This document shows, one piece after another, positions 11,985-24,382 of a stretch of 64,000 nt of DNA (position 1 is its first letter; each line of letters starts with the position of its first letter). A program made the translations under genes and the position numbers. A model generated the notes under the pieces. It made no database searches. It was not told the DNA's origin and saw nothing but the letters and a program-made list of their open reading frames with translations. The DNA is taken from assembly GCA_011800155.1 (NCBI GenBank), contig CM022369.1, positions 1,860,001 through 1,924,000 on the forward strand, read 5' to 3'. This DNA comes from Flammulina velutipes. Lineage: Eukaryota > Basidiomycota > Agaricomycetes > Agaricales > Physalacriaceae.

Positions 11985-13124
11985 ATGTCGGAGGACGCAC
12001 CTCTACTTCCCTCGCGTGGCTTGCAACTTGCTCAGTCAATCTCTGAACTGTCTATTCCGACTACCGATGATACACCTATCTCGGGAGCTTGGGACGCCGT
12101 CAACAAACGGCGACAAGCCAAAGAAGCGCAGGACGCGTATGACACGCGCGTCAAAGAGCTCTGGAACAACTTTAGCCAGCATTATTGCTCACCGAAGGAC
12201 TTGGATGATGTCGTATGGGAGGGGCGCATCCCTCCCATGTTAGACGACGCGCTGTTCATGGAAACAGTTGCGACAACGTGGCGGAATGGTCGGCCTGGCA
12301 AGATCCCGCCGAGTGTGGCCCATGCGCTAGATTTGGTGACATTATTGGCGGCGTACGCGCTATTGATTAGCTATGTGCTTTATCCGCCGGGATTGTTCAC
12401 TATATCCTCCAAGACAAGTTCGTTTGGGGTCCGTGAAGGTTTCTTGGTTGTGCTTTCATTCCGACCACGTTTTCCATCCTATTTAACGCTCCTTGCGTTT
12501 CTTGCCGCGATCCCCAAGCTGCCTATGCCAGAAGACGGTCTTCCCTTTACATTGCTCCTGATTGCTGTCGGCGTTTACACCCTCCAGTTACATCTTCCCA
12601 CTACACCTTCACCTCTCTTCATCCTCTCTCCGTCGTCGTCACTCCCTCCACTCTTTGCCCTCCGCACAGTCCTTGCGAGACTGAAGCCACTTGCTCTGTT
12701 TCTCCCCGTTCTAGCCCTCTGTGCATTTCTACTATCCCTTTCCATGGCCGATACTTTCTTTGTATCCGCGACACCCATCGAGACCCGTTCAGCATTCCTG
12801 CTTATTTCGATGCTTTCAGTGATTATTTTATTTGGCGCCTTCATTCTTTCGCTTTCAGCAACGGCCGTGAGCGACGTTGAGTGGCGTAAGCCATTTTACC
12901 TTACATGCAGAAAGTATGTTGAAGAATACTACTTTCCTGCGCCGTTTGGGGTACTGCGCTATCTGCCGCTGGCGTATAGGATGTGGGTATGGAGGATACT
13001 CGTGGCTCCTTTTGCATATCTGATGTGGGGTGCCATAAAAGGTGTGCCAGCGCTGAGGAAGGGTGTATCAATGTTCTGGCCTTTCATATTGGTGATGATG
13101 GCGTTTTATTTCTCATCGATATAA
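11985..13124 (+). CDS. Multi-pass membrane protein, unknown function
   Basis: Not recognised. A single long exon of about 380 codons starts at the ATG 11985 (MSEDAPLLPSRGLQLAQSIS) and ends TAA at 13124. The N-terminal 115 residues are soluble, with VKELWNNFSQHYCSPKDLDD. From about residue 115 there are roughly seven hydrophobic segments, including LDLVTLLAAYALLISYVLYP, LKPLALFLPVLALCAFLLSL and WPFILVMMAFYFSSI at the extreme C-terminus. A conserved-looking loop reads DVEWRKPFYLTCRKYVEEYY. The DAPLL start resembles a dileucine-type sorting signal. Pairing with TVP23 across 58 bp hints at shared expression but not function. Confidence 0.7.
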   Translation: MSEDAPLLPSRGLQLAQSISELSIPTTDDTPISGAWDAVNKRRQAKEAQDAYDTRVKELWNNFSQHYCSPKDLDDVVWEGRIPPMLDDALFMETVATTWRNGRPGKIPPSVAHALDLVTLLAAYALLISYVLYPPGLFTISSKTSSFGVREGFLVVLSFRPRFPSYLTLLAFLAAIPKLPMPEDGLPFTLLLIAVGVYTLQLHLPTTPSPLFILSPSSSLPPLFALRTVLARLKPLALFLPVLALCAFLLSLSMADTFFVSATPIETRSAFLLISMLSVIILFGAFILSLSATAVSDVEWRKPFYLTCRKYVEEYYFPAPFGVLRYLPLAYRMWVWRILVAPFAYLMWGAIKGVPALRKGVSMFWPFILVMMAFYFSSI

Positions 13125-13366
13125 TGTGCAGCGGGCAGTATTGGAAATAGCGTACATTGCAGTACATTCCGTTTGTATGGTGTGTTTACAGTATTCATTC
13201 ATTATTGAACGCTTCTTTCATTGCTCTTCCGTGGAGATAAGATAAGCGTGAGCCCGGGTGCGATGTGATAACCCCATTAGTGGCCTAGGGGTAGGAGTCA
13301 GGACAACGTAACGCGTTACACACTTACAGCGATGAACATGCTCTTTACTTGAGCCCAACGTCCAGC

Positions 13367-14856
13367 ATGGATCGCAAAGCCGACCAGATATCGTCTCATT
13401 TCTATACCAAACTCTTCTACGTGGTCTGCGAGGCTAGAGAAGCTGCCAAGGAGGCGACTGGCACCAGCGACAGCTCGTCCAGCAAGGTTGATAAATGGGT
13501 GAGTGATTGTGCATCAAACTGAATGTCCTATTGACGATGGGACAGTTCAACCTAAGTACCCCTTCGCCTACGAGACCGGGACGATCGCCACCATTCGCGA
13601 TTAACGTCGTCCTAGTGCTGCCCGACATCAAACCGACTCAAGTCGTCGTTTCGCTTCCCACGCGAACGGCGCTGCCTCCCGCGACGCGCGAAATCCTATT
13701 GGAGCGATGGAGCGTATCTGTGGTGACTGGCAACGACGAGGAGCACGATCTTCCTATAGTCTACAAGCACGGAATACCACTATTTCGTGGCGCATGGTCT
13801 CTTCTGCGCGTCCTACCCACGTGGCGCATGCGCGGCAAATTTCGTCGGATGGGCGGACGAGTGCAGGTCAACGTGGTGGACGCAGCCCCAAATCCCGCAT
13901 GGATCGGTTCACCTCAGACCCACTCCTTCCCGTCGGTCCCGCACCCCCGGGGCTCTCTCACGCTCACTGCAGACTATCTACCTTCGCCCAGCTTCCGTGT
14001 TGACGAGCGTGAGAGTTTGCTGAGCTCCCGGATAAGGAAGGAGGACGAAGAGGACGATTGGGTTCCCACGCTTAAGAGTGGCGCAGTGGCGTCCAGTGTC
14101 AGTCGTCTCCGCAAGGATTCTACCCCAGGATCATCTGCATCCACATCATCTCCACTCAATCCATCCAAGCCTCAAAGCATCATTTCAAGCAACTCACCAC
14201 GTTCACAAAGCATCCTCAGTACTAATTCGCCCCGCCCTCCTTCCTTGCTCTCCTCCAGCCCCGCCAGACGACCACATCCCCATCCGTTCAAGAGTGATAC
14301 ACTCAGTGGGAGCCTATCCAGTGTAAACATTGGAGGGCTCACAGGTCTCATCGCATCCCCGTCGCCCTCTCCTGCTCCAGCACCCTTCCCTACCACTACC
14401 ACGAACTCTGCATCAGTTTCTCCATCCAACGCACTCGAAAGCCGACCCGCACGGAAACGTTACTCAAGCAGCTTCGGACCGCGATATGCTGCGCGGTCCG
14501 ACAGTCCCGGAAGCAGTGGATCGAGCTTTAGTGAACGAGCAAGAGTGGAGAGCACGGCGCTAGACGACGACGATATGATGATTTCAGAATTTGTCAAGGA
14601 CATCGATGCGAGGAAGCCATTGCGGAGGCCGCTTGCCACGTCCCCGTCATCGTCACCCAAGACGTCTTCTCCGCTTGCTTCATCGCCTGGGCGGGGAGGA
14701 CTGACAATGACGAATCCGGGGTTCCATCAGCGTGCGGCGACGGAAGGCGGGAAAGTCCTGACTAGCCAAGAGGCAATAGCGAAAGAGATCGATAGGATGA
14801 ACGATACGTTTATGAGGAGCCTGGAGGGCCTAGGGAGCGGGAGAAGGAGGGACTAG
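13367..14856 (+). CDS. ATG13: Autophagy protein Atg13 (Atg1 kinase complex subunit)
   Basis: Scaffold of the Atg1 kinase complex that starts autophagy and is a TORC1 target. CDS joins 13367-13498 and 13546-14856 (480 residues); the intron is 47 nt (GTGAGT to GACAG). Seen: MDRKADQISSHFYTKLFYVV and, across the splice, KVDKWFNLSTPSP, the standard opening of the Atg13 HORMA domain. Then ILLERWSVSV, LPIVYKHGIPLFRGAWSLLRVLP and the end of the HORMA fold near residue 200. The remaining 280 residues are disordered and Ser/Pro-rich, as in other Atg13 proteins, where Atg1/Atg17 binding and TORC1 sites lie. The C-terminus ends EIDRMNDTFMRSLEGLGSG. Family assignment is strong; the C-terminal binding motifs are not resolved by eye. 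Confidence 0.87.
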
Positions 14857-15163
14857 TGTTTATTTCGCTTCCGGACACCCAGTGTTATGCGCCACGACCA
14901 CTTATTATTCATCATCATCACCATCTATTATTCTGTATCAGTTAATATACTTATCCAATGTCCAACTCTCTTGATACGACGACACAAAGTTCACTAACAA
15001 TGCCCATGCAGCATGAAATATGTAGAACAAGATAAAGAACCAAGACAGCACGCTATGATTATCGCAAGAGTAACTCAACTAACGTTGCACCATTTTTGAC
15101 ATCTACGATTCATTATTCCGAAAGAGACGATATTCAATAGGATGAACGTTATATATCAGTCAT
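14857..15163. other. Convergent 3' intergenic region, ATG13 / CBR1
   Basis: 307 bp between two convergent stops. AT-rich, with a TCATCATCATCACCATC run near 14910. I see no gene; it should hold both 3' UTRs. Confidence 0.6.
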
Positions 15164-16208
15164 CTAGAAGACAAAGACCTGATAATGTTGAATGAGCATG
15201 ATGTTTGAGTAAAAAAGCAGAATAATGACATACCTGGTCAACAAGTTTGCTAACGGTACGAGGAGCAGGGAACTTGAGCTCGTCGAGGTGTTTCCTGCCA
15301 CAAACAAGTTAATTTTGGTCATCTCGTTCAAAAAAGACACGTACTTCATGGCAGTAATCATGGGCGGAGGACCGCACATGAGGACCTTGGAGGGTGTAGT
15401 CGAGGCAGGAAGATGAGTCTGAATCATGTCCTTGCTAACGAACCCAACACCTCCCGTCCATCCCTGTGGCGGGTTGTTCAAGACATAGTACACCTGGAAC
15501 TGTCCAGGGTTCGCAGCAGCTAGCGCGTCCAGCTCCTTCTTCAATAGAATATCCTCCTCGTTCACGTTCGCGTAAATCAGGCTGAGCTTCGTCTTGTCGG
15601 CCGAGTTCTTGAGCGCAGCGCGGATGATCTGAATCATGGGCGTGATTCCCGTCCCACCCGCAATCATCCCAATGCTCGATACCAGGTCAGCGGTGTAGTT
15701 GAACTGTCCTTTCGGCCCTTTGACTTTGATGGTGTCGCCAATCTTGAGAAGGGAGAAAACACGCGAAATGTTGCCTTTCTCGTACGACTTGATCAACAGG
15801 TCAAAATGCCCTGCGTCGTCGTCCGAGGAGGTAGGAGTGTACGAGCGCATGATTTCCTTGCCAGCAATTTCGGCTGCGACGCTGATGTGCTGACCGGTTG
15901 GGAGACCGAGAATCGAGTTCGGGGTAGGGAGGCCAAAACGGTAGATGGCAGTGTTGGGGGAGATCTGGGTCTTCTGGACGAGCGGATATGTTTGCCAGTT
16001 GGTTGCGTCCAGGACCTTTTTGCGTCCACCTGTGGAATGTGAGTAACGAACTTTTGACACGTCAACACAACATACCTTTGCTAAAGAGGGTAGCGTACAG
16101 GAGCGTGGCAAGCAGGACTGCGACGGCTCCCAGCACTGGGGGAGACAACAAGTCGACGGTTCCGACACCAGGAATGTCAACCGCGTTCAAGTAGGCCTTG
16201 GTTGTCAT
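15164..16208 (-). CDS. CBR1: NADH-cytochrome b5 reductase
   Basis: FAD enzyme passing electrons from NADH to cytochrome b5 on the ER or mitochondrial outer membrane. Seen: one N-terminal TM segment ([23 protein letters not shown]), FAD-binding RSYTPTSS and GNISR motifs, [12 protein letters not shown]-binding [39 protein letters not shown], and the C-terminal DQVFVF ending in an aromatic residue. The last exons join [19 protein letters not shown] to KLVDQ to VFVF through two short introns. I chose the ATG at 16208 because it puts the anchor about 20 residues from the N-terminus, as in related Cbr1 proteins. The frame stays open further upstream to an ATG at 16397 that would add a second hydrophobic segment. 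Enzyme identity is strong; the start is not. Confidence 0.9.
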
Positions 16209-16802
16209 TAAGAATTCGTCGAGCGTGTAAATTCCTCTTTCGGGGTGATTGACGTCTTTGGGAAGGCCTATGAGAATGAGGTCTCCAAAGTATATGCCTT
16301 TTGCGTTGAGAGACGAGACGAGGGCGCGCTGGATGAGAGCAAGGAGGATGAAGGGAATGAACAGAGAGGCAAGGAAAGCGGCTTGCGCCCGGTTCATCAA
16401 GGTCCTGGTTAAAAACAACGAACAATTTAATAAAATTTGGGGCTGATTTAACTTGGGGTCTCGACTCTCCCGTACTAGACCCCGCGAAACAGATACGGTA
16501 CGTAACAATGTCCCTACTCGTCTTCCGACGTTTGTACCAGGTTTGTACTACGTTTGTTGAGCGTTTGTACTCTGGAGCCACCTGCTCGTATGTCTTGAAT
16601 CAATAAAGTTTAATAAATAAAGTACATGCAACGTTGATTTGATCGATATCATTCTTGAATAGCAATCGGCCAGAGATAATGTACGTACCATGAGATAGAT
16701 TGCTTTAGCTTCTGTGGCGCTGGGCGTAAATTTTCCCCATAGCAAATCCGGGCATGATGTTCTTTCTTCGCAGCGTCAATTACAAAGGGTTGGTTATTTT
16801 AC
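16209..16802. other. Intergenic region, CBR1 upstream / methyltransferase downstream
   Basis: 594 bp. The left part (16209-16397) may be coding if CBR1 starts at the upstream ATG 16397. The middle (about 16600-16700) is AT-rich. The right part should hold the 3' UTR of the methyltransferase gene. No separate gene is supported. Confidence 0.5.
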
Positions 16803-18222
16803 TCATGCCTTCTTAGTAGCTGTCCAAAATTGAGCGTTATAGACATATCCAAGCATAGATTCGTCGTTGTTGGTGTACGTCGTCTTTATCTCTCGTTCGT
16901 TCTGGAAGAAAGCGTCAGGTCACATGGAGAAGTACAGAATTAGCGACATACCCCAAGTTCAAATCCAACCGTCTCGCAAAGCTTCTTCACTTCCTCCAAG
17001 TCCAACTCCACACTCAAATCACCCGTCTGATTGTTCTCGAAATGCCACAGAAGTGGCCCAAGATTGATCCATACACCGCCGGGGGCAAGGATGCGATGGA
17101 GAATGCGTAGGTATGATAATGGATTCTTCGCCGTATCGATAAAGAAACACGTCAATATGGCGTTGAACTGCCCAGAGTGAACTTCATCCTCCGAGTCATC
17201 CTGCCCATAGATTTCTTCAAAGTCGCCTGCGACTAGCTCGAAACGAGTACCGTTCTTGATCGAAACTTCGACGTCGGGTATCTTGATCTCGCGGAGAATG
17301 GTTTCTTTCCGGTAAGCGTTGCTGAATGAGTGTACGTATGGGTAGATTGTATGGGAGAACGGCGGAGATGCGCGGTTCAGAATGAAGTAGGATGCGAGAA
17401 GCATGTAGTGTGAGAATTCGTTGCCTTGAGTGTGAAAGCCTGTTCTACTGTCAGTCAATGGAACGGGTAGAGCCATCCCGCATACCCAAATTCGCGATAT
17501 CGAAGGCTAATCGACCCAGACCAGCGCCGGGAACTAGTACCCTCAATGCAGCCTTCTCGACTTCCGTTTTGTCGTTAAAATGAGCCAAGAGAGCCTCCTT
17601 CATAGGTTCGTAGCACGCGTCGCGTTCAGTGCGGCCTTCCAGGCTCCAATCGCGAACAAACTGCTTTAGCGTTGAACGCAGTTTGTCCATGTCATGCTCG
17701 CTAGGTTTGTATTTCTGACCAGCCGGTGGAGAATGGAATCCCCGTCGACGAGTGGGGGGTTCGTCATGAGAATGACTGTGGCCATGATGGTCGTGCGAGT
17801 GGGCTGCGACAGGCTCTTCACGGGACATTGGATCATCCTCCTCCTCTTCCTCCTCCTCACCACTTCCAAATATTTCAGGCCGTTTCACAATCTCCTCCAA
17901 GAATTCTGCATTCTTCATGATCGCTTCGTCTACAAGGTTTAACTTGTCCCGATAGCCCAGTTCAACGAGGACTTGTTGGTCTGCCTTGGGGAGCTTGAAT
18001 AGATCTCGACGTCGTCGATTATTAGCAGACAGCTGCCCCGTTTATGAGAGATTTGTGCGAGGCTGAAGAGGAGACATACTGAGCACTGCGAATATTTCTT
18101 GAAGGTTGTGATGACATTAGAAAAGTGCCGCGCCTCTATCCGCCCATCAGAAACCTCAATGCCATCTTCGAGTCGATATCGATGGTCGCACCTTCTTCCG
18201 CGTCAGCTTCAGTAGGCGCCAT
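16803..18222 (-). CDS. Carnosine N-methyltransferase-like protein (N2227 family)
   Basis: SAM-dependent methyltransferase of the N2227/CARNMT1 family (yeast YNL092w). Seen: RIEARHFSNVITTFKKYSQC near the N-terminus, an acidic then His-rich insert (EEEEEEEDDP, then HSHDHHGHSHSHDE), RDWSLEGRTERDACYEPMKE, SAM-binding RVLVPGAGLGRLAFDIANLG, GNEFSHYMLLASYFILN, VAGDFEEIYG, FNAILTCFFIDTAKNPLSYL, PGGVWINLGPLLWHF. The last exon reads YVYNAQFWTATKKA and stops at 16803. The 5' end is unsettled. The ATG at 18222 opens MAPTEADAEEG but is out of frame with the conserved RIEARHF exon unless a 26-nt intron is assumed. An alternative ATG at 18309 followed by a roughly 100-nt intron also restores frame. The His-rich insert is unusual. 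Confidence 0.83.
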
Positions 18223-18397
18223 GGATGGTGGTGAGACGCAAGATGCGTGAATGTGTCAATGTCGAGCTATACCTCCCGGAACACAGTCTTACAAATGGTC
18301 CTTGTACATCGCATTATCACAGTTCGTTAACAATCAATTGTTCTTTATTGTACAATGTATAGAATCGTAAATGACAGATACGTAGAATGCAACAGTA

Positions 18398-19934
<1,537 letters not shown>

Positions 19935-19985
19935 CTAGACGGCAGAACCCTCGACCATGGGTGAACACTGAACAGCGCTCGTAAG

Positions 19986-20990
19986 TTAATCTGCCTCACC
20001 GGGGCTTCCTGGAGCAGTACTATCATTAGGAACAGCTGCTCCATTCCGTCTCCGTTTACGCTTCCTCCCTGACCGTGGTTGACTCGTTTCTTGGGGATCA
20101 GCGTGGTCTTCACCCGCTCCCTGTTGAGGTTTGTCTTCCTCCTCGTCTTCCCTCTTGCGTTTTCGAGCCTGTGATGGTGGGGGAACTTTCTTCTTCTTTA
20201 CACTCAGAGGGTTCGGTCCTTTCGGTCCTTTTCTCTTCTTTTTCAATTCTTCCGCCTTGGGTATCAAGGCAAGATCTGAACCAGAAGGCTTTAGGGCTTC
20301 TTCCTCATTCTGCAAAGCGTTGAGGATGGCATAACGCATGTACATGTTTAGCCCACGTACCTTTTGTTTCGTCAATAAGGTTGTATCACTGGGTGGTTCA
20401 AGTACCATAACCGCCCGGTTGACATGGACCAAAGGCACAGCAGGAATGGCGCGTAATTTAGACCTGAGTGGTTGCGATTGCGAGGCGATAACATAGCGAT
20501 GTTTGTTCGCGTCACCTAGAGAAATTCAATGACAATTCTCTTTTGCAATAATACGGGAAGTGCGCACCAACAACACTTTTTAGACATTCATCGCCTGGAA
20601 TAGGCTCTCGATGATTGCATTTCCTTCGTTCAAACATCTTTGCGAGGTCTACGGCACCTTGCTGCGATTTCCCTTGGAGATATAGTTCGTGAATACAACA
20701 TTGAGTTATCACTGGACTTGGAATTGAGGTAGGTCATAAGATGAGGTTGAGGATTAACAACTCACTGGGCTTCACGTCGCCGAGAAGAACATGAGAGATC
20801 TGCTTAACGAGATCCATGTGCGTAGTAACCGATAGTTTACACATTTCAGAGTCGACTGGAACACAGGTCAGATAATGAGAAAATAAACACGAGTGAGCGT
20901 ACTGAGAACTTGGTATGGTTGGCGGAAGCCAAACGTCATGGAGTATAGAGCCATGAGTTTTCTGTACGTTTTTGCTCGCTTTTGACGCAT
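19986..20990 (-). CDS. UTP23: rRNA-processing protein Utp23
   Basis: Small-subunit processome factor needed for early 18S pre-rRNA cleavage and release of snR30/U17. The ATG at 20990 opens MRQKRAKTYRKLMALYSMTF then GFRQPYQVL, the hallmark of Utp23. Next comes MITQCCIHELYLQGKSQQG and FERRKCNHREPIPGDECL, which supply the Cys/His zinc site of the family, on a degenerate PIN-like fold. VPLVHVNRAVMVLEPPSDTT follows. The C-terminal 100 residues are basic (RKRKREDEEEDKPQQ, then GRKRKRRRN), as in other Utp23 proteins, likely nucleolar targeting and RNA contact. Stop TAA at 19986. Three or more short introns. The divergent neighbour EMC7 starts 91 bp upstream. Confidence 0.92.
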
Positions 20991-21081
20991 ATTGAAATCA
21001 GAACCGCGTTGGCACTGGTGGGGAAAGCAAAGGATGAATTGTTTTGATGGCGATCGTTTCTCCTCTTCCGTCGTCCACACC
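20991..21081. promoter_or_regulatory. 91-bp divergent promoter, UTP23 / EMC7
   Basis: Start codons at 20990 (minus) and 21082 (plus) are 91 bp apart. The segment contains a TTTCTCCTCTTCC pyrimidine tract pointing toward EMC7. Confidence 0.6.
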
Positions 21082-22068
21082 ATGTCCCGACTGTTCATAC
21101 TATGTCTGCTCGGAATCCTGAGGTATGCAAGCTACGACAATTCAAATAACTCGGTGTCTAATACTTTATCACAGTATTGTACAGGCAGTAGATATCTCTG
21201 GCTATATTCAATGGAACGATATGTGTCCAGGTCATCCAATCTTCTCGAGCTCTCAATTCACCTAATCGTTTACAAACCTCCCAGGTCTTACACAACTAGG
21301 CGCATCGAGAGTAATTCTAGACAACGGCGAACTATCTGCAGGCGTCGTTAGGAACGGAACATTCACCATGTACTATCCACGTATACTGATAGACTCGTGG
21401 TGCGGCCGCTGACAAGGGACCTACAGATATGGCGTTCCACAAGGCGTTTACCTTCTTTCTATGCTTTCTCACGATTATGTCTTTGACCAGGTCGGACCAT
21501 ACTTAAATCTTTTCAGCCAACCATTGACTCTCAGTAGATGCGTTTGGATGTTCTGGAGGACTCGATCGAAGCTCACCCATATGCACCTGCTACTCCCTTG
21601 AGCCCAGCTATCGCAGCGAAACTTCCATATCCTCTCGTATTAGTCCCGCGAGCAAAGTTCTCCTACTACGCCCCACCCGAAACATTCGACATCATGGCCA
21701 TGGTAAAAAGCCCCATGGTGCTCATGATGATTGCCACAGCTGTGATGGTCCTAGCAATGCCCTACCTAATGGTGTGTTGCATTATTCGTGTATATTCACC
21801 TTGTTCTGACGCTTGCATAGTCCAATATGGACCCCGAGTCTCTAGAAGAATTCAAGGAACAGCAAGCCAAAATGGCGAAAATGCAGAGCGCCGTGACTAG
21901 CGGTGACTTTAAATCTGGGTAAATGTCTTTTTATATTCTTTTGCCTGCAAGTTAACCACGTCCTCTAGGTTCTCGGCGCTCATGGCGGGCTCAGAAGAAC
22001 CCAAAGAGAAGGAAGTCGCGAAAACCGGGACACCGGGAAAGACGAAAGGCAAGGGTAAGAGACGGTAA
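21082..22068 (+). CDS. EMC7: ER membrane protein complex subunit 7
   Basis: EMC subunit with a lumenal beta-sandwich that helps insert membrane proteins in the ER. The ATG at 21082 starts a signal peptide (MSRLFILCLLGILSIVQA) split by an intron. Seen next: VDISGYIQWNDMCPG, LGASRVILDNGELSAGVVRN, then YGVPQGVYLLSMLSHDYVFD and the exon MRLDVLEDSIEAHPYAPATP. A TM segment (MVKSPMVLMMIATAVMVLAM) is followed by a basic cytoplasmic tail ending GKTKGKGKRR. The order signal peptide, lumenal sandwich, one TM and short tail is the EMC7 layout. About six exons; stop TAA at 22068. Also related to yeast Sop4. Confidence 0.85.
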
Positions 22069-22111
22069 TAAATCAAGCTGGGCATGCGGTGTACGGAGTG
22101 TCAGGTGCGAG

Positions 22112-22726
22112 TTATAGAGATGGAGAGAGTGGTAAGGGACTCGTGGGGGACAGAGCTGAACTAGCGTTGGGAACAGGTATCTGTCTCTGCGGGATGGTTT
22201 CCGGGTAGTGTAATACGCGTCGTAGAACAGTGTTCCTATCGCGATTCGTTTGGTATGAGTGAATCTCAGCTAAGCTGCGAACGTACTTGTGCTTGAAATC
22301 TGAGATGATTTCACGCGGAGATTTGGAAGACATGTCCGTGTCGGACCTGATATTGAGGTCAAGAATCAGTGTGGATGTTAACGCATGTGGAATGGACCTT
22401 TTGTCGTCATCATCCAGTGAGGTGGTCTCGATGATGTACATCTTCTCGTTTCGTCCCTCGACGCCAGAGGCTACGAGTGGTTCCTTGACGTCGACGTTGG
22501 TTACTGCGATAGACTTTGAGATGCTCCTGAGAGCTGGTGGCGGAGAGGAATCTGGCGTATAGTCTAGTAAGAGCACGTGTTCCTGTGTTTGGGGTATGAG
22601 GTTCAAAGGAGAGTCATCGGTATAATGATATTGGACGGAAGGGTGCCCAAATGTGTTGGAGGGTGCTGGAGATAAAGACGAATGCGAAAAGAGAATATAA
22701 AATGGTGGAGACTTGGACGACGCCAT
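22112..22726 (-). CDS. Small Ser/Pro-rich protein, unknown function
   Basis: Not recognised. The ATG at 22726 opens MASSKSPPFYILFSHSSLSP followed by VQYHYTDDSPLNLIPQ, EHVLLLDYTPDS and, later, MYIIETTSLDDDDKRS. The frame runs 204 codons to 22112. A 51-nt GT-AG segment (GTACGT to GATAG) near 22235-22285 divides by three, so it can be read through or spliced. Splicing would join DFKH to KNTVLRRVLHYPET. I prefer splicing because the GTACGT donor matches other introns here. It ends in a SPTSPLPLSPSL low-complexity tail. The stop of convergent EMC7 lies only 43 bp away. Confidence 0.6.
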   Translation of the reverse strand: MASSKSPPFYILFSHSSLSPAPSNTFGHPSVQYHYTDDSPLNLIPQTQEHVLLLDYTPDSSPPPALRSISKSIAVTNVDVKEPLVASGVEGRNEKMYIIETTSLDDDDKRSIPHALTSTLILDLNIRSDTDMSSKSPREIISDFKHKYVRSLAEIHSYQTNRDRNTVLRRVLHYPETIPQRQIPVPNASSALSPTSPLPLSPSL

Positions 22727-23136
22727 GATTGTTCGAGGACAGGTTTACCGATCACTAGTGATCACCATAGAATGATCTACTACGATCGCCACTACAGGAA
22801 GTTCCAGATTAATGCATGTTCACACTGCACAGGCCAAGCTGGCTGGGCGTACTAACAGAGGTCCTCGCGCTCGCGGCTACGCCGGAGCGGGCTCGAATCT
22901 CCTCTAGTATAGTACCGTCCATTCGGGCTCTTGACAACAGAGGGGAGCCTGACGACGGGATCTACCGCCGTACATATAGTACAACGTGCCCAGGGGAAGC
23001 GCTTCTTCATTTCATTCATTCATCTCTTCATACAGTTCCTGCTCCCGTTCCCCAGTCGCTAAAGGTCGATCCTTGAGACCTTCTCCTCCTCCTTTCTTTC
23101 ATTGGCACATTCTTTTTTCGCTATACCTTCTTTCTA
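22727..23136. other. Upstream region of the CAP-domain gene
   Basis: 410 bp between divergent starts. TACATATAGTAC at about 22972 is a possible TATA-like element, followed by a long CT-rich tract (about 23005-23130) before the ATG at 23137, typical of strong basidiomycete promoters. Confidence 0.5.
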
Positions 23137-24382
23137 ATGGTCTCTCTCCGCTTCGTGGTGGCCCTGTCCTTCTTTTCCGGAGCGCTGGCTGGTCCAGCAT
23201 GCTCAAGTAGGCATCGGGGCGCTGCTGGCTGCATCGAAAAATGCAAAGGTCGCTGGGGTTATCCTGGTGCAATGATGGGGACGGATCGCTGGGGGTCTGT
23301 CATGATCTCCGCGAGCACAGAAGAATTCGAAGCTATCATTGCTGAAGCCTGTGGTAGTGAAACGTATGTTACTAGTTCAAATTCTAAATAAAAACTCAGT
23401 TACTAACTTTACGCGTCGTATAGACCTGCTTCCCAAGCGGCGCCTTCAGAATCGCCCAGCTCTGTCTACATTGCACCTAGTTCGTCGTCGTCTGCCGAAC
23501 AGGTGATCGCCACACCCGTCGAGGTGTCTTATACCCCATCTTCGGGTTCATTGGCGGACTTGTTCTTCTCTAGTCAGGATGCTCCCGCTTTCGAGAGTAC
23601 CACAGCATTCGTGGCAGCGTTTGTTCCAGAGACATCGTCCTCTTCTTTCGTCGAACCTACCTCGACTGAGACGCCATTCACGCCCGAGGCTCCTACCTCA
23701 ACCGAAACGCCTACTTCTACTGAAGCTCCGCCTCCACCGCCCACCTCTGAGGCCCCACCGCCCCCAGAAATAACCTCTACCTCAGAACCTCCGGCCGTTG
23801 CCACACCTACTCCTTCAAATAACAACGCAGACGCGTCTGGTTCCCTGTCACAGGCAGACATAGACGCTTATCTGAAAGGTCACAACGATGTTCGTGCCAA
23901 CCACGGTGCCAATGCCCTTACATGGAACAACGATCTTTCAGCCGCTGCGCAGAAGTGGGCTGACAACTGTGTCTTTGAGCATTCAGGTGGAGTTCTTGGC
24001 AGTTTTGGTGAAAACCTGTCGGCTGGCAGTGGTGACTTTTCCATTGCAGCTGGAATAAAGGGGTGGACAGATGAAGTCAAGGATTATAACCCTTCGAATC
24101 CCGTCGCTTCCCACTTTACCCAGGTTGTGTGGAAAGATACAACAGAGGTGGGATGCGCTGTCGCCTCATGCGGTGGAATCTTTGACAGCAGCTTTGGTGT
24201 AAGTCCTTATACATGCCTCGCTGTCAAAATATTAACCCAAACCCTTAGGATGCCCAATTCTACGTATGCGAATACTTGCCACCTGGAAACTTCAACAACC
24301 TTTTTGCGTAAGTCCCTTTTTGCAAGACGTTCTAGACACAGACTTGGCTAACTTTTGGTACAGCGAAAACGTGCAGGTGTGA
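23137..24382 (+). CDS. Secreted CAP/PR-1-like protein (Pry family) with Pro/Thr-rich stalk
   Basis: Secreted CAP superfamily protein; yeast Pry proteins of this family bind sterols and export lipids. The ATG at 23137 starts a signal peptide (MVSLRFVVALSFFSGALAG). A small Cys-containing N-terminal segment follows (PACSSRHRGAAGCIEKCKGR to EAIIAEACG). Then comes a stalk of about 150 residues rich in Ser, Thr, Pro and Glu (TSTETPTSTEAPPPPPTSE), probably O-glycosylated. The CAP domain reads YLKGHNDVRANHGANALTWN, AQKWADNCVFEHS, GSFGENLSAGSG, SHFTQVVWKDTTEVGCAVAS and FYVCEYLPPGN. Cavity His/Glu residues (HNDVR, FEHS, GEN, HFTQ) are present. Three introns; last residues AENVQV. Sterol binding is inferred. 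Confidence 0.88.

Noticed and set aside
16209..16397. N-terminal extension of cytochrome b5 reductase
   Set aside because: It would add a second hydrophobic segment not seen in related Cbr1 proteins; left as an alternative start rather than the main call.
22841..22940. GGGCTCGAATCTCC, resembling a tRNA B-box
   Set aside because: No matching A-box, acceptor stem or T-run terminator at the right distance.
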